DNA of 64,000 nt from contig NZ_MTBC01000003.1 of the NCBI RefSeq assembly GCF_002072105.2, forward strand, positions 186,001 to 250,000. The letters run 5' to 3'. This DNA comes from Croceivirga radicis (GTDB lineage Bacteria; Bacteroidota; Bacteroidia; Flavobacteriales; Flavobacteriaceae). A model generated the notes under the pieces. The model did not search any database. It was given only the letters and a program-made list of their open reading frames with translations, and was not told the DNA's origin. A program made the position numbers and the translations under genes. Of the stretch, positions 46,844 through 55,429 are shown piece after piece. Numbering within the stretch: the first letter of the stretch is position 1; the number at the start of each line of letters is the position of its first letter.

Positions 46844-47434
46844 CTATTGCTTTACACTCTTGTTTAACAGAATTTCATGGATTTTGGCAACGGTTTCGGC
46901 AGTTTTTCCCAAATTCGTATTTATTATTGTAAAATTCGCTTTTTTTTCCTTTTCGGTATCTGGTAGTTGGTTATTGATACGGGCCTCTACCTTTCCCCTA
47001 TCTACCTTATCCCTTTTCATAACCCTTTTTATCCTTTCTTCCAAAGGCGCGGTTACCAGAATTATTTGGTCATACTTTTCCTCACTTTGGTTTTCAAAAA
47101 TCAACGCACTTTCTTGAATTATATATGCAGTACTTTGCTTTTGTACCCATTTGCTAAAATGCTTTGCTACAGCTGGATGCACAATTTGATTCAATTTTTG
47201 AAGTAATTTTTTGTCCTTAAAAACCAAATTGGAAATATAGGCTCTGTTTAACCCACTGGCCGTATAGGCTGCTTCTCCAAAATTAAGCATTATTGCCTGC
47301 CTGATCTCTGGTGCTGCATTCATTAATAATTTTGCTTCTCTATCTGAATCATAAACAGGGATACCCAAATCCCTAAACATTTGTGCAACGGTACTTTTAC
47401 CACTACCAATACCACCTGTTAAACCAACAATCAT
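46844..47434 (-). CDS. coaE: Dephospho-CoA kinase
   Basis: Last step of CoA synthesis: phosphorylates the 3'-OH of dephospho-CoA. 196 residues. N-terminal P-loop GLTGGIGSGKST, substrate site VYDSDREAK and VHPAV. Its ATG overlaps the YbbR stop by 4 nt (ATGA), so the genes are translationally coupled. Confidence 0.96.
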   Translation of the reverse strand: MIVGLTGGIGSGKSTVAQMFRDLGIPVYDSDREAKLLMNAAPEIRQAIMLNFGEAAYTASGLNRAYISNLVFKDKKLLQKLNQIVHPAVAKHFSKWVQKQSTAYIIQESALIFENQSEEKYDQIILVTAPLEERIKRVMKRDKVDRGKVEARINNQLPDTEKEKKANFTIINTNLGKTAETVAKIHEILLNKSVKQ

Positions 47435-48396
47435 TGCTTTTCCAATATAAACTCTACCTTATTATCTAAAAGCCTTACAGAATAAACACCCTCTGGGTCT
47501 TTACCCATTTCTACATATAGGGTTTGTCCTTCGGTATCTTCTTTAGTAGCATAATCTACAAACACATCAAAGTCATTGGCATCCAATTCCTTTAGTTGTT
47601 TTACATTGGCCTTACAAACCAATTTAACACGGTTAGGGAACATTTTTAATTCATAACCTTCAGGTACGTGAAGCGGTTTTATGTTTACCATAAATTCTTT
47701 CTCAGAAAACTTCTCTACCAAACCACTTACAGTAATTACTTGTTTGGTAATTTCTACATTATTAAACGATTCGTCAAAAGGTAAAATAGCAACCTCACGC
47801 TTAAAATTCTGATTTACACTTTGCAATCTCAAAGGCTCCGTCTTGGCCTTATCTATTTTTATAAGTTGCTGTTTTGGGCCCTTAATTACTAAACTATCAG
47901 GCGTAATTTTTAGACCATCTTGAATAAAATAATTTGGTGCTAAGTTTAAATCCAAATCCAATTCTACCGGAATTTTTTTAGAATCTACTTGATAAGCTGC
48001 TACTAAATGTTCATTTTCCAAGACGTCTATCAAGGTTATACCTCCAGATAATGCGTTGTTCAATTGCCTTCTCACCTCGGTATCATTTAAATAATAATCG
48101 CCTTGATTTACTTTCAAAGATTGCAAATTCAACGCAATTGGTTTTGCACTAATGGCATACCCCAAATATGTAAAACCGCTAGCCTTTACCTTTGCCGGTA
48201 ATTGCGGACTCACCTCCGGATCAAGAAGTAAAGAATCTGGTAAATTGGTATAAACAACCTTAAACTTAACATTAGACTCATAGCTATCTGATAATTTGCT
48301 AATGGTCCATGAAAGAAAAGAACACAGAAGGAAAAAAAGAAACATCTTTAATTTTCTTTTATTAATTCCGGTAAGTGCGTCTTTATTTAATTTCAC
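47431..48396 (-). CDS. YbbR-domain-like membrane-anchored protein
   Basis: 321 residues. One N-terminal membrane helix (about 18-36, MFLFFLLCSFLSWTI) then extracytoplasmic beta-rich repeats with YbbR-like traits (VKFKVVYTNLPD and PDSLVIKGPKQQL). In many genomes YbbR proteins sit next to cell-wall or CoA genes; their role is unclear. Begins 14 nt inside the 3' end of the glycosyltransferase frame. Confidence 0.75.
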   Translation of the reverse strand: MKLNKDALTGINKRKLKMFLFFLLCSFLSWTISKLSDSYESNVKFKVVYTNLPDSLLLDPEVSPQLPAKVKASGFTYLGYAISAKPIALNLQSLKVNQGDYYLNDTEVRRQLNNALSGGITLIDVLENEHLVAAYQVDSKKIPVELDLDLNLAPNYFIQDGLKITPDSLVIKGPKQQLIKIDKAKTEPLRLQSVNQNFKREVAILPFDESFNNVEITKQVITVSGLVEKFSEKEFMVNIKPLHVPEGYELKMFPNRVKLVCKANVKQLKELDANDFDVFVDYATKEDTEGQTLYVEMGKDPEGVYSVRLLDNKVEFILEKQ

Positions 48397-49402
48397 GTTT
48401 GCTAAAAAATAGTTTTGGAAATAGTATTTCTGGTTCCTTTTTGCTAAAGTTAATTAAGAATGTAGACTTTAAAAAACCCCAACCATACCCAAAAAATTGA
48501 ATCAATACGGCGTATACAGATAATCCGGCAATTTCAAAATTTTTATTGCTTATTAAAGATGCAATAAAAAGAATCCATAAATACATAAACACGAGATAAA
48601 TACCTATAAACTGACCAAACAACGCCATTATAAGTGACAATACTATGAACCCCACGAACAAGGTAGGAAACCAATAGGTTAATTTAGCGGTTCCCGGATG
48701 CCAACTGTTTAAAATTGGTCTTACCATGCCAAATTTATTTACCTGGGTTTTAAATTTACCCCAATCAATTCTACGTTTATGGTAAACAAATGCTTTAGGG
48801 AATAAACGGGTTTTAAAACCAGCTTTCCATATTCTAAAGGTTAAATCTGGATCTTCTCCCGGATGTATGTTTCCAAAACCTTGTGTAGCTTTAAAGGCTT
48901 CTCTAGAAATACCCATATTAAAACTTCTTGGCTGAAATTTGCCAACAGACTTTTTGTTACCTCTAATACCGCCAGTGGTTAAAAAAGAGGTCATAGCAAA
49001 ATTAATGGCCTTTTGTACTTTAGAAAAAGATTCGTGGGCAGCATCCGGACCACCAAAACAGTGTACAAAATCCGCATTTAGTTCTTTCTCTACTTCTTCT
49101 AAGTAGTTTTTTGGCATTATGCAGTCCGAGTCCAATACAATAAAATAATCTGCCTTTGCCCTTCGCATTCCAAAATTACGAGAATCTCCAGGTCCAGAAT
49201 TGTCTTTTTTATAGTAACTAATAAATAGTTTGTCTTTAAAATTGGCAACTACATGTTCTGAATCTAGTGTTGAACCATCTTCTATCAAAACAACCTCAAA
49301 AGGCTTATTGTAGGTTTGCCTAGCTAAACTAGCCAGTAACTCTTGTACCTCTTCTGGTCTATTAAAAACAGGTATTATAAAAGAATATTTAGGGTGTGCC
49401 AT
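48383..49402 (-). CDS. Family 2 glycosyltransferase, membrane-associated
   Basis: 339 residues. N-terminal GT-A fold: YSFIIPVFNRPEEV, LIEDGST, the DxD-like VLDSDC and HPGEDPDLTFRIWKAGF. Two or three hydrophobic segments at the C-terminus (about 245-310). Transfers a sugar from a nucleotide donor, acceptor unknown. Its ATG lies 13 nt downstream of a terminator-like hairpin after fabI. Confidence 0.9.
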   Translation of the reverse strand: MAHPKYSFIIPVFNRPEEVQELLASLARQTYNKPFEVVLIEDGSTLDSEHVVANFKDKLFISYYKKDNSGPGDSRNFGMRRAKADYFIVLDSDCIMPKNYLEEVEKELNADFVHCFGGPDAAHESFSKVQKAINFAMTSFLTTGGIRGNKKSVGKFQPRSFNMGISREAFKATQGFGNIHPGEDPDLTFRIWKAGFKTRLFPKAFVYHKRRIDWGKFKTQVNKFGMVRPILNSWHPGTAKLTYWFPTLFVGFIVLSLIMALFGQFIGIYLVFMYLWILFIASLISNKNFEIAGLSVYAVLIQFFGYGWGFLKSTFLINFSKKEPEILFPKLFFSKREIK

Positions 49403-49407
49403 AGCCT

Positions 49408-49441
49408 ATAAAAATAAAGCCATCCAAAATAGGATGGCTTT
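49408..49441 (-). terminator. Hairpin between fabI and the glycosyltransferase
   Basis: AAAGCCATCC (49416-49425), 6-nt loop, GGATGGCTTT (49432-49441): a perfect 10-bp stem. On the minus strand it is followed by TATTTTTATAGG, a T-rich tail, so it can end fabI transcripts 5 nt before the glycosyltransferase ATG leader starts. Confidence 0.8.
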
Positions 49442-49460
49442 AACTATTGGAATACAAATT

Positions 49461-50273
49461 TTATTTGCTGAATTCTTCTATTACTTCTTGACTTACACCC
49501 GTGTTAGAAAATCCACCATCATGGAATAAATTCTGCATGGTTACTTTCTTGGTCAAATCTGAAAATAAACTAACCGTATAGTCCGCGCAATCATCTGCCG
49601 TTGCATTACCTAAGGGCGACATTTTCTCTGCATAGCTAATAAAACCATCAAAGCCTTTAACCCCTTGGCCAGCCGTAGTTGGTGTTGGTGATTGGGAAAT
49701 AGTATTTACCCTTACCTTTTTTTCTTTACCAAAGAAATACCCAAAACTTCTAGCTACAGATTCCAAATAAGCCTTGTTATCTGCCATATCATTATAATCT
49801 GGAAAAGTCCTTTGGGCGGCCATATATGTTAAGGCTACAATACTACCCCACTCATTCATGGCATCACTCTTGTATAAAGATTGTAATACTTTATGAAAAG
49901 AAAGTGCAGAAACATCCCATCCTTTAGCAGTCCAATCATATTTCTCATCTGTATAATGCCTTCCTTTTCTAACATTTACAGACATTCCTATGGAATGTAA
50001 AACGAAATCTAATTTTCCTCCTAAAATAGCTACAGACTGTTCTACTAAATTCTTTAAGTCCTCCTCACTAGTAGCATCTGCTGGTATAATCTCTGAACCT
50101 GTTTTTTCTGCCAAGCTCTTAATTTGCCCCATTCTCATTGCTATTGGGGCATTGGTCAAAACAAAGGAACCACCTTCCTCATGAACTCTTTCTGCTGTTT
50201 TCCACGCAATAGAATTTTCATCTAACGCACCAAAAATAATTCCTCTTTTGCCTTTTAATAAATTATGACCCAT
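49461..50273 (-). CDS. fabI: Enoyl-[acyl-carrier-protein] reductase
   Basis: Last step of the fatty-acid elongation cycle, using NADH. 270 residues. The SDR-type nucleotide site is FGALDENSIAW, then LDFVLHSIGMS; the active site is Y-x6-K in PDYNDMADNKAYLE, and the substrate loop contains TISQSPTPTTAG. Target of triclosan in other bacteria. Upstream of the hairpin at 49408-49441; recN stop lies 66 nt away. Confidence 0.96.
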   Translation of the reverse strand: MGHNLLKGKRGIIFGALDENSIAWKTAERVHEEGGSFVLTNAPIAMRMGQIKSLAEKTGSEIIPADATSEEDLKNLVEQSVAILGGKLDFVLHSIGMSVNVRKGRHYTDEKYDWTAKGWDVSALSFHKVLQSLYKSDAMNEWGSIVALTYMAAQRTFPDYNDMADNKAYLESVARSFGYFFGKEKKVRVNTISQSPTPTTAGQGVKGFDGFISYAEKMSPLGNATADDCADYTVSLFSDLTKKVTMQNLFHDGGFSNTGVSQEVIEEFSK

Positions 50274-50339
50274 GTTGTTTTTGTTGGTTTAAAGTGTAAA
50301 TATAGTAATTTGGTATTGCTTTCTTTTGCTATTTGTAGC

Positions 50340-51998
50340 CTAAGAATTAACCAATAATTCTTTTGCATGTTCTAGCGCGGAAGCCGTAAAATTTTTACCT
50401 CCTAACATTTCTGCAAGCTCATGTAAACGCTCTTCATTTTCTAAGCGTTTCATTTGAGTTACCGTAGTCTGGCCTTCCTCTTGCTTAAAAACTTTGTATT
50501 GCTGTTTTCCTTTAGCCGCCACTTGCGGCAAATGCGTAATAGAAAAAACCTGCATATGTGCGCCCATTTCTTCCATAATTTCTCCCATCCGATTGGAAAT
50601 TTCACCAGAGACCCCAGTGTCAATTTCATCAAACATTAAGGTTGGTAGCTTCTCATAACTAGCCAAAATAGATTTTATGGCCAACATTATTCTAGACAAT
50701 TCTCCTCCAGAAGCTACTTTTTTCAACTCGCCATAATTAGACCCTTTATTGGCACTAAATTGAAACACCAAAGCATCTTTACCGTTAGATTTAAATTCTT
50801 CTATAGGATTAACCTCAATTTTAAAAGTAGCAGAAGGCATACCCAAAGAAGCCACCTGCTGGGTTAACACCTTAGCTAATTTTGGAATACTTTTTACGCG
50901 TTTATCATGAATATTCTTAGCCAGGTTGTTCAATTGACTTTCAACTTGGTTAACTTCTTTTTGTTTTTGGGCAATAGTGCCATCCATATCTAGAGAAATG
51001 GCCACTTTTTCTGATAGTTCCTCTCTAATGGCAATTAGCTCCAGAACAGATTGTACTTGATGTTTTTTATATAAGTCTTGTAATAATTGAAGTTGACCGT
51101 TAACCACCTCTAATTGTTCTGGGTCTGCATCTACGCTATCTGATAGTTTTTCTATTTCTGAAGCAATATCTTCCAATTCTATGGAAATGGATTGAACCCT
51201 ATTGTTTAATTCTGAATAACTTTTTCCGTAACCCGCTAACTTTTGGAGCGCATTTTGTAAACTTGAAGATGCTGTAAGCAATCCTACCTGCTCTTCGTTC
51301 AACAATTGATGCGATTGGGACAAAAGCTCCCTTACAGTCTCAACATTATTCAACTGTTCAAAAGTTTCCTCTAATTCTTCCTGCAGCCCTTCTTTAAGAT
51401 TGGCGGTTTCTAATTCTTCTAACAGAAAAGTATTGTAATCTAGTTCTTTTGTGGCGGCGGCACGGTTTGCCAAAAGCGTTTTTAGTTCAGATTCTAGCTT
51501 TTTAAATTGTTTTAGTTCCTTTCTATATTCTACCAATAGAACAGATGTATCTGCAAGTGCATCTATTACCTTAAATTGAAAGGCATTTTCTGTTAATTGC
51601 ATGGTCTGATGCTGAGAATGTATATCTACCAAACGCTCCCCTAAACCAGCCAAAACACCAAGTGTTACCGGTGTATCGTTAATAAACGCCCTAGATTTAC
51701 CACTAGGCAATATTTCTCTCCTTAAGATACTTTCTACCTCATAATCTAAGTCATTATCAACAAAAAAACTTGTTAAGTTATAATTCTCGATGGCAAATGT
51801 AGCCTCTATGGTACATTTGCTATCACTATTTTTTAAAGCCGATAAATCTGCCCTTTTACCCAATACCAAGGAAAGTGCCCCAAGTAAGATAGACTTACCG
51901 GCACCTGTTTCTCCGGTTATGGTTGTGAAGCCATTATGAAATTGCACATTTAGATCATCTATTAGTGCATAATTTTTTACAGATAGGTTTACTAACAA
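50340..51998 (-). CDS. recN: DNA repair protein RecN
   Basis: SMC-like ATPase for double-strand break repair. 552 residues. Walker A GETGAGKSILL, central coiled coil (about 160-370), signature VASGGELSRIMLA and Walker B LMFDEIDTGVSG. The start is TTG at 51998: MLVNLSVKNYALIDDL matches the conserved RecN N-terminus and no ATG lies in frame upstream before stops. The promoter box and two dyads lie just upstream. Confidence 0.96.
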   Translation of the reverse strand: MLVNLSVKNYALIDDLNVQFHNGFTTITGETGAGKSILLGALSLVLGKRADLSALKNSDSKCTIEATFAIENYNLTSFFVDNDLDYEVESILRREILPSGKSRAFINDTPVTLGVLAGLGERLVDIHSQHQTMQLTENAFQFKVIDALADTSVLLVEYRKELKQFKKLESELKTLLANRAAATKELDYNTFLLEELETANLKEGLQEELEETFEQLNNVETVRELLSQSHQLLNEEQVGLLTASSSLQNALQKLAGYGKSYSELNNRVQSISIELEDIASEIEKLSDSVDADPEQLEVVNGQLQLLQDLYKKHQVQSVLELIAIREELSEKVAISLDMDGTIAQKQKEVNQVESQLNNLAKNIHDKRVKSIPKLAKVLTQQVASLGMPSATFKIEVNPIEEFKSNGKDALVFQFSANKGSNYGELKKVASGGELSRIMLAIKSILASYEKLPTLMFDEIDTGVSGEISNRMGEIMEEMGAHMQVFSITHLPQVAAKGKQQYKVFKQEEGQTTVTQMKRLENEERLHELAEMLGGKNFTASALEHAKELLVNS

Positions 51999-52017
51999 TT
52001 CTAAACGGATTTTAGAA
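51999..52017. promoter_or_regulatory. Dyad abutting the recN start codon
   Basis: TTCTAAA (51999-52005), 5 nt, TTTAGAA (52011-52017): perfect 7-bp inverted repeat adjoining the TTG start. It could be an operator or an mRNA hairpin over the initiation site. Confidence 0.45.
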
Positions 52018-52020
52018 TCG

Positions 52021-52028
52021 CAAAGATA
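52021..52028 (-). promoter_or_regulatory. -7 promoter box of recN
   Basis: Minus strand TATCTTTG, exact TAnnTTTG match, 22 nt before the TTG start. Confidence 0.6.
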
Positions 52029-52034
52029 AAAATC

Positions 52035-52049
52035 AATCCGTTACGGATT
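52035..52049. promoter_or_regulatory. Dyad overlapping the recN promoter region
   Basis: AATCCG-TTA-CGGATT (52035-52049) lies 6 nt upstream of the recN -7 box, in the spacer where a repressor would block RNA polymerase. It touches the stop codon of the preceding gene. Confidence 0.45.
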
Positions 52050-52942
52050 TAATAATTAATATCGTTCCAAGTACTGGAGTAAAACGGAGCTACTTTATTA
52101 AGATTTTCTTTTAGCTTGACAATGTCCACCTTTGGACCATCAGAAAAAATATTCTTTATTTCCTCTGATTTTGCATCAAAAAATGTTTGTATAAGAAAGG
52201 CATTAGGCCTACGCTTAATCAAAGTTTCAAACAAGCGTAAACTACCGGCAACTATTTGTTTGCCCGTACTATTGTTGTCCGCTAATATATCCATGCCTTT
52301 TCTATGGTAGTTGTACATGGCAATTCTATACTCCCTAAAAGCATTGGACAGTAAGTTATCTACTAGCTCAAAGCGGGTTCTTTGCCCACTATCTTGGGCC
52401 CATCCGGCGTAATTAGTGCCTTGTGCTTGGGTTACAATGTTTTGGGCACGCCTATAAAAGTCATCTCCTCCTTGTAAAGAATAGGTATCTGCGTCCAAAC
52501 CTAAAATAATATAAACGTAATAAGAAATTACACCCACGAGATTAGAATCAAAATTATTAGGATTAAAAGCTAAAGGTTCAAATTCTTGGTATTGAAAATT
52601 GAACGCATTGTCTTTGTAATTAAATACGGGAGTTTCGTAACTAGTATTAAAAACCGGCCTGGAAGATTGTAGCTGTATATTGGCTTCAAAACGATCAGAT
52701 TCATAACTGGTTACTGTTATAAACATCCTTGCATTTACCCTTTCATTCTCGCCGTACACTCTATTGGTCCACTTATTTTTATTGACAAAATCGTTAAGTG
52801 AACGCTCTAAGGTCTTAAATATTTGTTGATTGGTTTGGCCAACCTGATCAGAGTTAATGGTAATTTCACAATTTAGCTCTTGTGCCTTGGTAATGGTAAG
52901 GCAAAAAAACAACACAACTAATAAACCTAAGATTTTACGCAT
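52049..52942 (-). CDS. DUF4835 family exported protein (PorD-like)
   Basis: 297 residues. Signal peptide ending ITKAQE; the mature chain begins with NCEITINSDQV and includes LERSLNDFVNK and YASYV-type beta-strand patterns (YYVYIILGLDADTYS). This matches DUF4835, which some annotations call PorD and link to the type IX secretion system; that link is knowledge, not visible here. The ATG overlaps coaBC by 8 nt. Confidence 0.85.
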   Translation of the reverse strand: MRKILGLLVVLFFCLTITKAQELNCEITINSDQVGQTNQQIFKTLERSLNDFVNKNKWTNRVYGENERVNARMFITVTSYESDRFEANIQLQSSRPVFNTSYETPVFNYKDNAFNFQYQEFEPLAFNPNNFDSNLVGVISYYVYIILGLDADTYSLQGGDDFYRRAQNIVTQAQGTNYAGWAQDSGQRTRFELVDNLLSNAFREYRIAMYNYHRKGMDILADNNSTGKQIVAGSLRLFETLIKRRPNAFLIQTFFDAKSEEIKNIFSDGPKVDIVKLKENLNKVAPFYSSTWNDINY

Positions 52943-54143
52943 TTATTCTTTCTAGAATTTCTTTCCAAATATCCCTAGCAACTTCTGCTTTGGTTTTAAT
53001 AGCAAACGTTTTTTGGTTCAAATTCTTGTCTAAAAAAGTAATTTTATTTGTACCCGTACCAAAGCCGGCACCGGTATCGTTCAAAGAATTGAGTACTATG
53101 GCGTCTAAATTTTTTCTTTTCAATTTAGATTTGGCATTGTCCAATTCGTTTTGGGTCTCTAGGGCAAAACCTACCAAAAATTGATTCTGCTTTTTATCTC
53201 CCATAGATTTTAGTATATCTTGGGTGCGCTCCAACTCTAATATCATTGGTTGCCCTTCTTTCTTTTTAATTTTTTGGTCGGCAACTTGCTTTGGCCTATA
53301 ATCTGCCACCGCTGCCGCACTTATTACAATTGCAGCTTGCTTAAAATTCTGGTGTACTGCCTGGTACATTTCTTCTGCAGTAGAGACTCGTATTATGTTA
53401 ATGTTAGATTGGTTTACTGTAAGTGTTGTGGGACCAGAAACCAAGGTTACCGTTGCACCCAAATTTGCAGCATGCCTTGCCAACTCAAAACCCATTGTGC
53501 CTGTAGAACGATTGCCTAAAAAACGTACTGGATCCAGCGGCTCATGTGTAGGGCCAGCTGTAATTAAAACTTGTTTTTGATACAGCGGCAAACAGCTTGC
53601 CAAGTGATTGTTTAAGAAATTGATGATATTCTCGGGTTCCGCCATTCTTCCCTCTCCACTAAGTCCACTGGCAAGCTCTCCAGATTCTGCCGGTATCATA
53701 ACATTACCAAAAGTGGCCAACTTTTTAAACGCAGCTTTGGCCGTAGGGTGTTTGTACATGTCCAAATCCATGGCTGGTGCAAAATAAACAGGACACTTGG
53801 CAGAAAGATAAGTGGCCATAAGCAAATTATCACAGGTACCTTGGGCCATTTTTGCCAAGGTATTGGCCGTAGCAGGTGCTACCAACATAAAATCTGCCCA
53901 AAGCGCTAACGCTACATGGTTGTTCCAAGAAAGCGATCCATCTTCCTCATTTATAAAATCCGTCATAACCGGATTTTTTGATAAAGTAGATAAGGTTAAA
54001 GGGGTAACAAAAGAGCTGGCGCTGTGGGTCATAATAATTTTAACCTCAGCGCCAGCTTTTATTAATAAACGCGTTAAAAATGTTGTCTTGTAGGCAGCTA
54101 TCCCTCCGGTAATGCCCAAAAGGATTTTCTTACCAGCTAACAT
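52935..54143 (-). CDS. coaBC: Phosphopantothenoylcysteine decarboxylase / phosphopantothenate-cysteine ligase
   Basis: Bifunctional CoA pathway enzyme of 402 residues. CoaC flavoprotein half (1-190): LLGITGGIAAYK, MTHSASSFVTP, active-site His in WNNHVALALWAD, and PAMDLDMY. CoaB half (about 195-402): LITAGPTHEPLDPVRF, GNRSTGTMG, VISAAAVADY and VGFALET. Begins one base after the rpoZ stop, so the two genes are tightly linked. Confidence 0.97.
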   Translation of the reverse strand: MLAGKKILLGITGGIAAYKTTFLTRLLIKAGAEVKIIMTHSASSFVTPLTLSTLSKNPVMTDFINEEDGSLSWNNHVALALWADFMLVAPATANTLAKMAQGTCDNLLMATYLSAKCPVYFAPAMDLDMYKHPTAKAAFKKLATFGNVMIPAESGELASGLSGEGRMAEPENIINFLNNHLASCLPLYQKQVLITAGPTHEPLDPVRFLGNRSTGTMGFELARHAANLGATVTLVSGPTTLTVNQSNINIIRVSTAEEMYQAVHQNFKQAAIVISAAAVADYRPKQVADQKIKKKEGQPMILELERTQDILKSMGDKKQNQFLVGFALETQNELDNAKSKLKRKNLDAIVLNSLNDTGAGFGTGTNKITFLDKNLNQKTFAIKTKAEVARDIWKEILERINA

Positions 54144-54470
54144 CTAGGCGTCTTTCTCTGTGTTTCTATGGTAGATTTTGTCTTCTAACCACTCTTGAAT
54201 AGCCAAGGCATGTGGTTTAGGAAGCTTTTCGTAAAACTTAGAAACTTCTATTTGTTCCTTGTTTTCAAATACTTCCTCCAAACTATCACTGTAAGTAGCA
54301 AACTCTTCTAACTTTTCTAATAATTCTTTTTTAATTTCAGAATTAATTTGAATGGCTCTTTTAGAAGCTATGGAAATTGCCTCATAGATGTTGTCCGTAC
54401 TGGCGTCTACCTCGTTACGATTGTGTGTTATCGTAGAAACTGGAGCATTTGTGTTTTTTAAATCCTTCAT
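54144..54470 (-). CDS. rpoZ: DNA-directed RNA polymerase omega subunit
   Basis: Small subunit that helps assemble beta' in RNA polymerase. 108 residues with the Bacteroidota-type sequence: STDNIYEAISIASKRAIQI, then an acidic helix and KPHALAIQEWLEDKIYHR. Longer than the E. coli form. It has its own -7 box 4 nt upstream, just after the bamD stop. Confidence 0.9.
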   Translation of the reverse strand: MKDLKNTNAPVSTITHNRNEVDASTDNIYEAISIASKRAIQINSEIKKELLEKLEEFATYSDSLEEVFENKEQIEVSKFYEKLPKPHALAIQEWLEDKIYHRNTEKDA

Positions 54471-54474
54471 GTTA

Positions 54475-54482
54475 CAAAACTA
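54475..54482 (-). promoter_or_regulatory. -7 box 4 nt before rpoZ
   Basis: Minus strand TAGTTTTG, exact match; only TAAC separates it from the rpoZ ATG. It lies 5-12 nt after the bamD stop codon. Confidence 0.5.
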
Positions 54483-54486
54483 AATA

Positions 54487-55326
54487 TTATTTGGAAACTT
54501 CCTCTTCTTCAAGATTAAGTCCGTCTTTTATATATTGGTATAATTTTTCTGCTTCTTTCTTAAATTCCGTCTCTGGATACGCCTTCATCAAAGCATTGTA
54601 ATACTCTAAAGCTTCGGTATAACGCTCTTCCAATTTATTTACCGTACTATTTCTTGCTAGGGTAACAGCAGATTTTAATCTATAAAAATAAGCCTCCTCC
54701 CTGTAAATAGAACCTGGATTCTCAGAGATGAAGTTATTAAATGCGGTTATAGAAGAAATGAGTATCGGGTAGTTGAACTCCCCTAATTTATCAAACTGTT
54801 TTGCAATCTCTAACTGCTTCTTTTGTTTTTTGGTAGTTAGTTCTTGAGCCATATCATTGGCCTCTTCAAAATATTCTGATTCTGGAAAGGTATTTATAAA
54901 ATTCTGCAGTTTTGCAAGTGCTTTATCCGTATCGGTTTGGTCCAATGAATATTTAGGCGACATCATATAATAACTCTTACCCTCTAAAAAGGTAGCTTGT
55001 TGTATCTTATCGCTGTTGGGATAAGACTTTACAAAACGCTCAAATTGATAACCCGCTAAATAATATTGCTTGGTCTGGAAGTATGAATCGGCAAAAAAGA
55101 ACATAACCCTTTCGCCTTGTGGCTTGCCTACATATTTTGGAGCAATCTGCTCTAACAAACGGTTGGCTCTTTTAAAGTCCCCTTCATTATAATAACGCTC
55201 TGCCAAATCATACTTGGCTTTTACATCTGTGTTCTTAAGTACCTTTTGGTATTCATTACAAGACGAAAGCAATAGAAAAGCGCCAAAAAGCGCTATAAAA
55301 AAAGTAGACCTCTTATTTAAAAACAT
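54487..55326 (-). CDS. bamD: Outer membrane assembly lipoprotein BamD
   Basis: Lipoprotein of the BAM complex that inserts beta-barrel proteins. 279 residues: signal LLLSSCNEYQ, then five TPR-like repeats (YYNEGDFKRANRLLEQIAPKY, YYLAGYQFERFVKSYPNS, and others) and an acidic tail. Its -7 box lies 4 nt before the ATG. Confidence 0.95.
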   Translation of the reverse strand: MFLNKRSTFFIALFGAFLLLSSCNEYQKVLKNTDVKAKYDLAERYYNEGDFKRANRLLEQIAPKYVGKPQGERVMFFFADSYFQTKQYYLAGYQFERFVKSYPNSDKIQQATFLEGKSYYMMSPKYSLDQTDTDKALAKLQNFINTFPESEYFEEANDMAQELTTKKQKKQLEIAKQFDKLGEFNYPILISSITAFNNFISENPGSIYREEAYFYRLKSAVTLARNSTVNKLEERYTEALEYYNALMKAYPETEFKKEAEKLYQYIKDGLNLEEEEVSK

Positions 55327-55330
55327 TTTG

Positions 55331-55338
55331 CAAAATTA
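55331..55338 (-). promoter_or_regulatory. -7 box 4 nt before bamD
   Basis: Minus strand TAATTTTG, exact match, followed by CAAA and the ATG. TTTT lies 20 nt upstream as a weak -33 element. Confidence 0.55.
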
Positions 55339-55429
55339 GTGATATTCAACGAATATTTAAAACACAAATTGAACTTAAAAAAAAGAGGTTACCTAGAAGA
55401 AAATCTATTTTTAGTCAAATTTTAACGAA

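Noticed and set aside
55380-55400. Terminator after dapA (AGGTAACCT with T-run)
   Set aside because: The stem is only about 4 bp, too weak to call.
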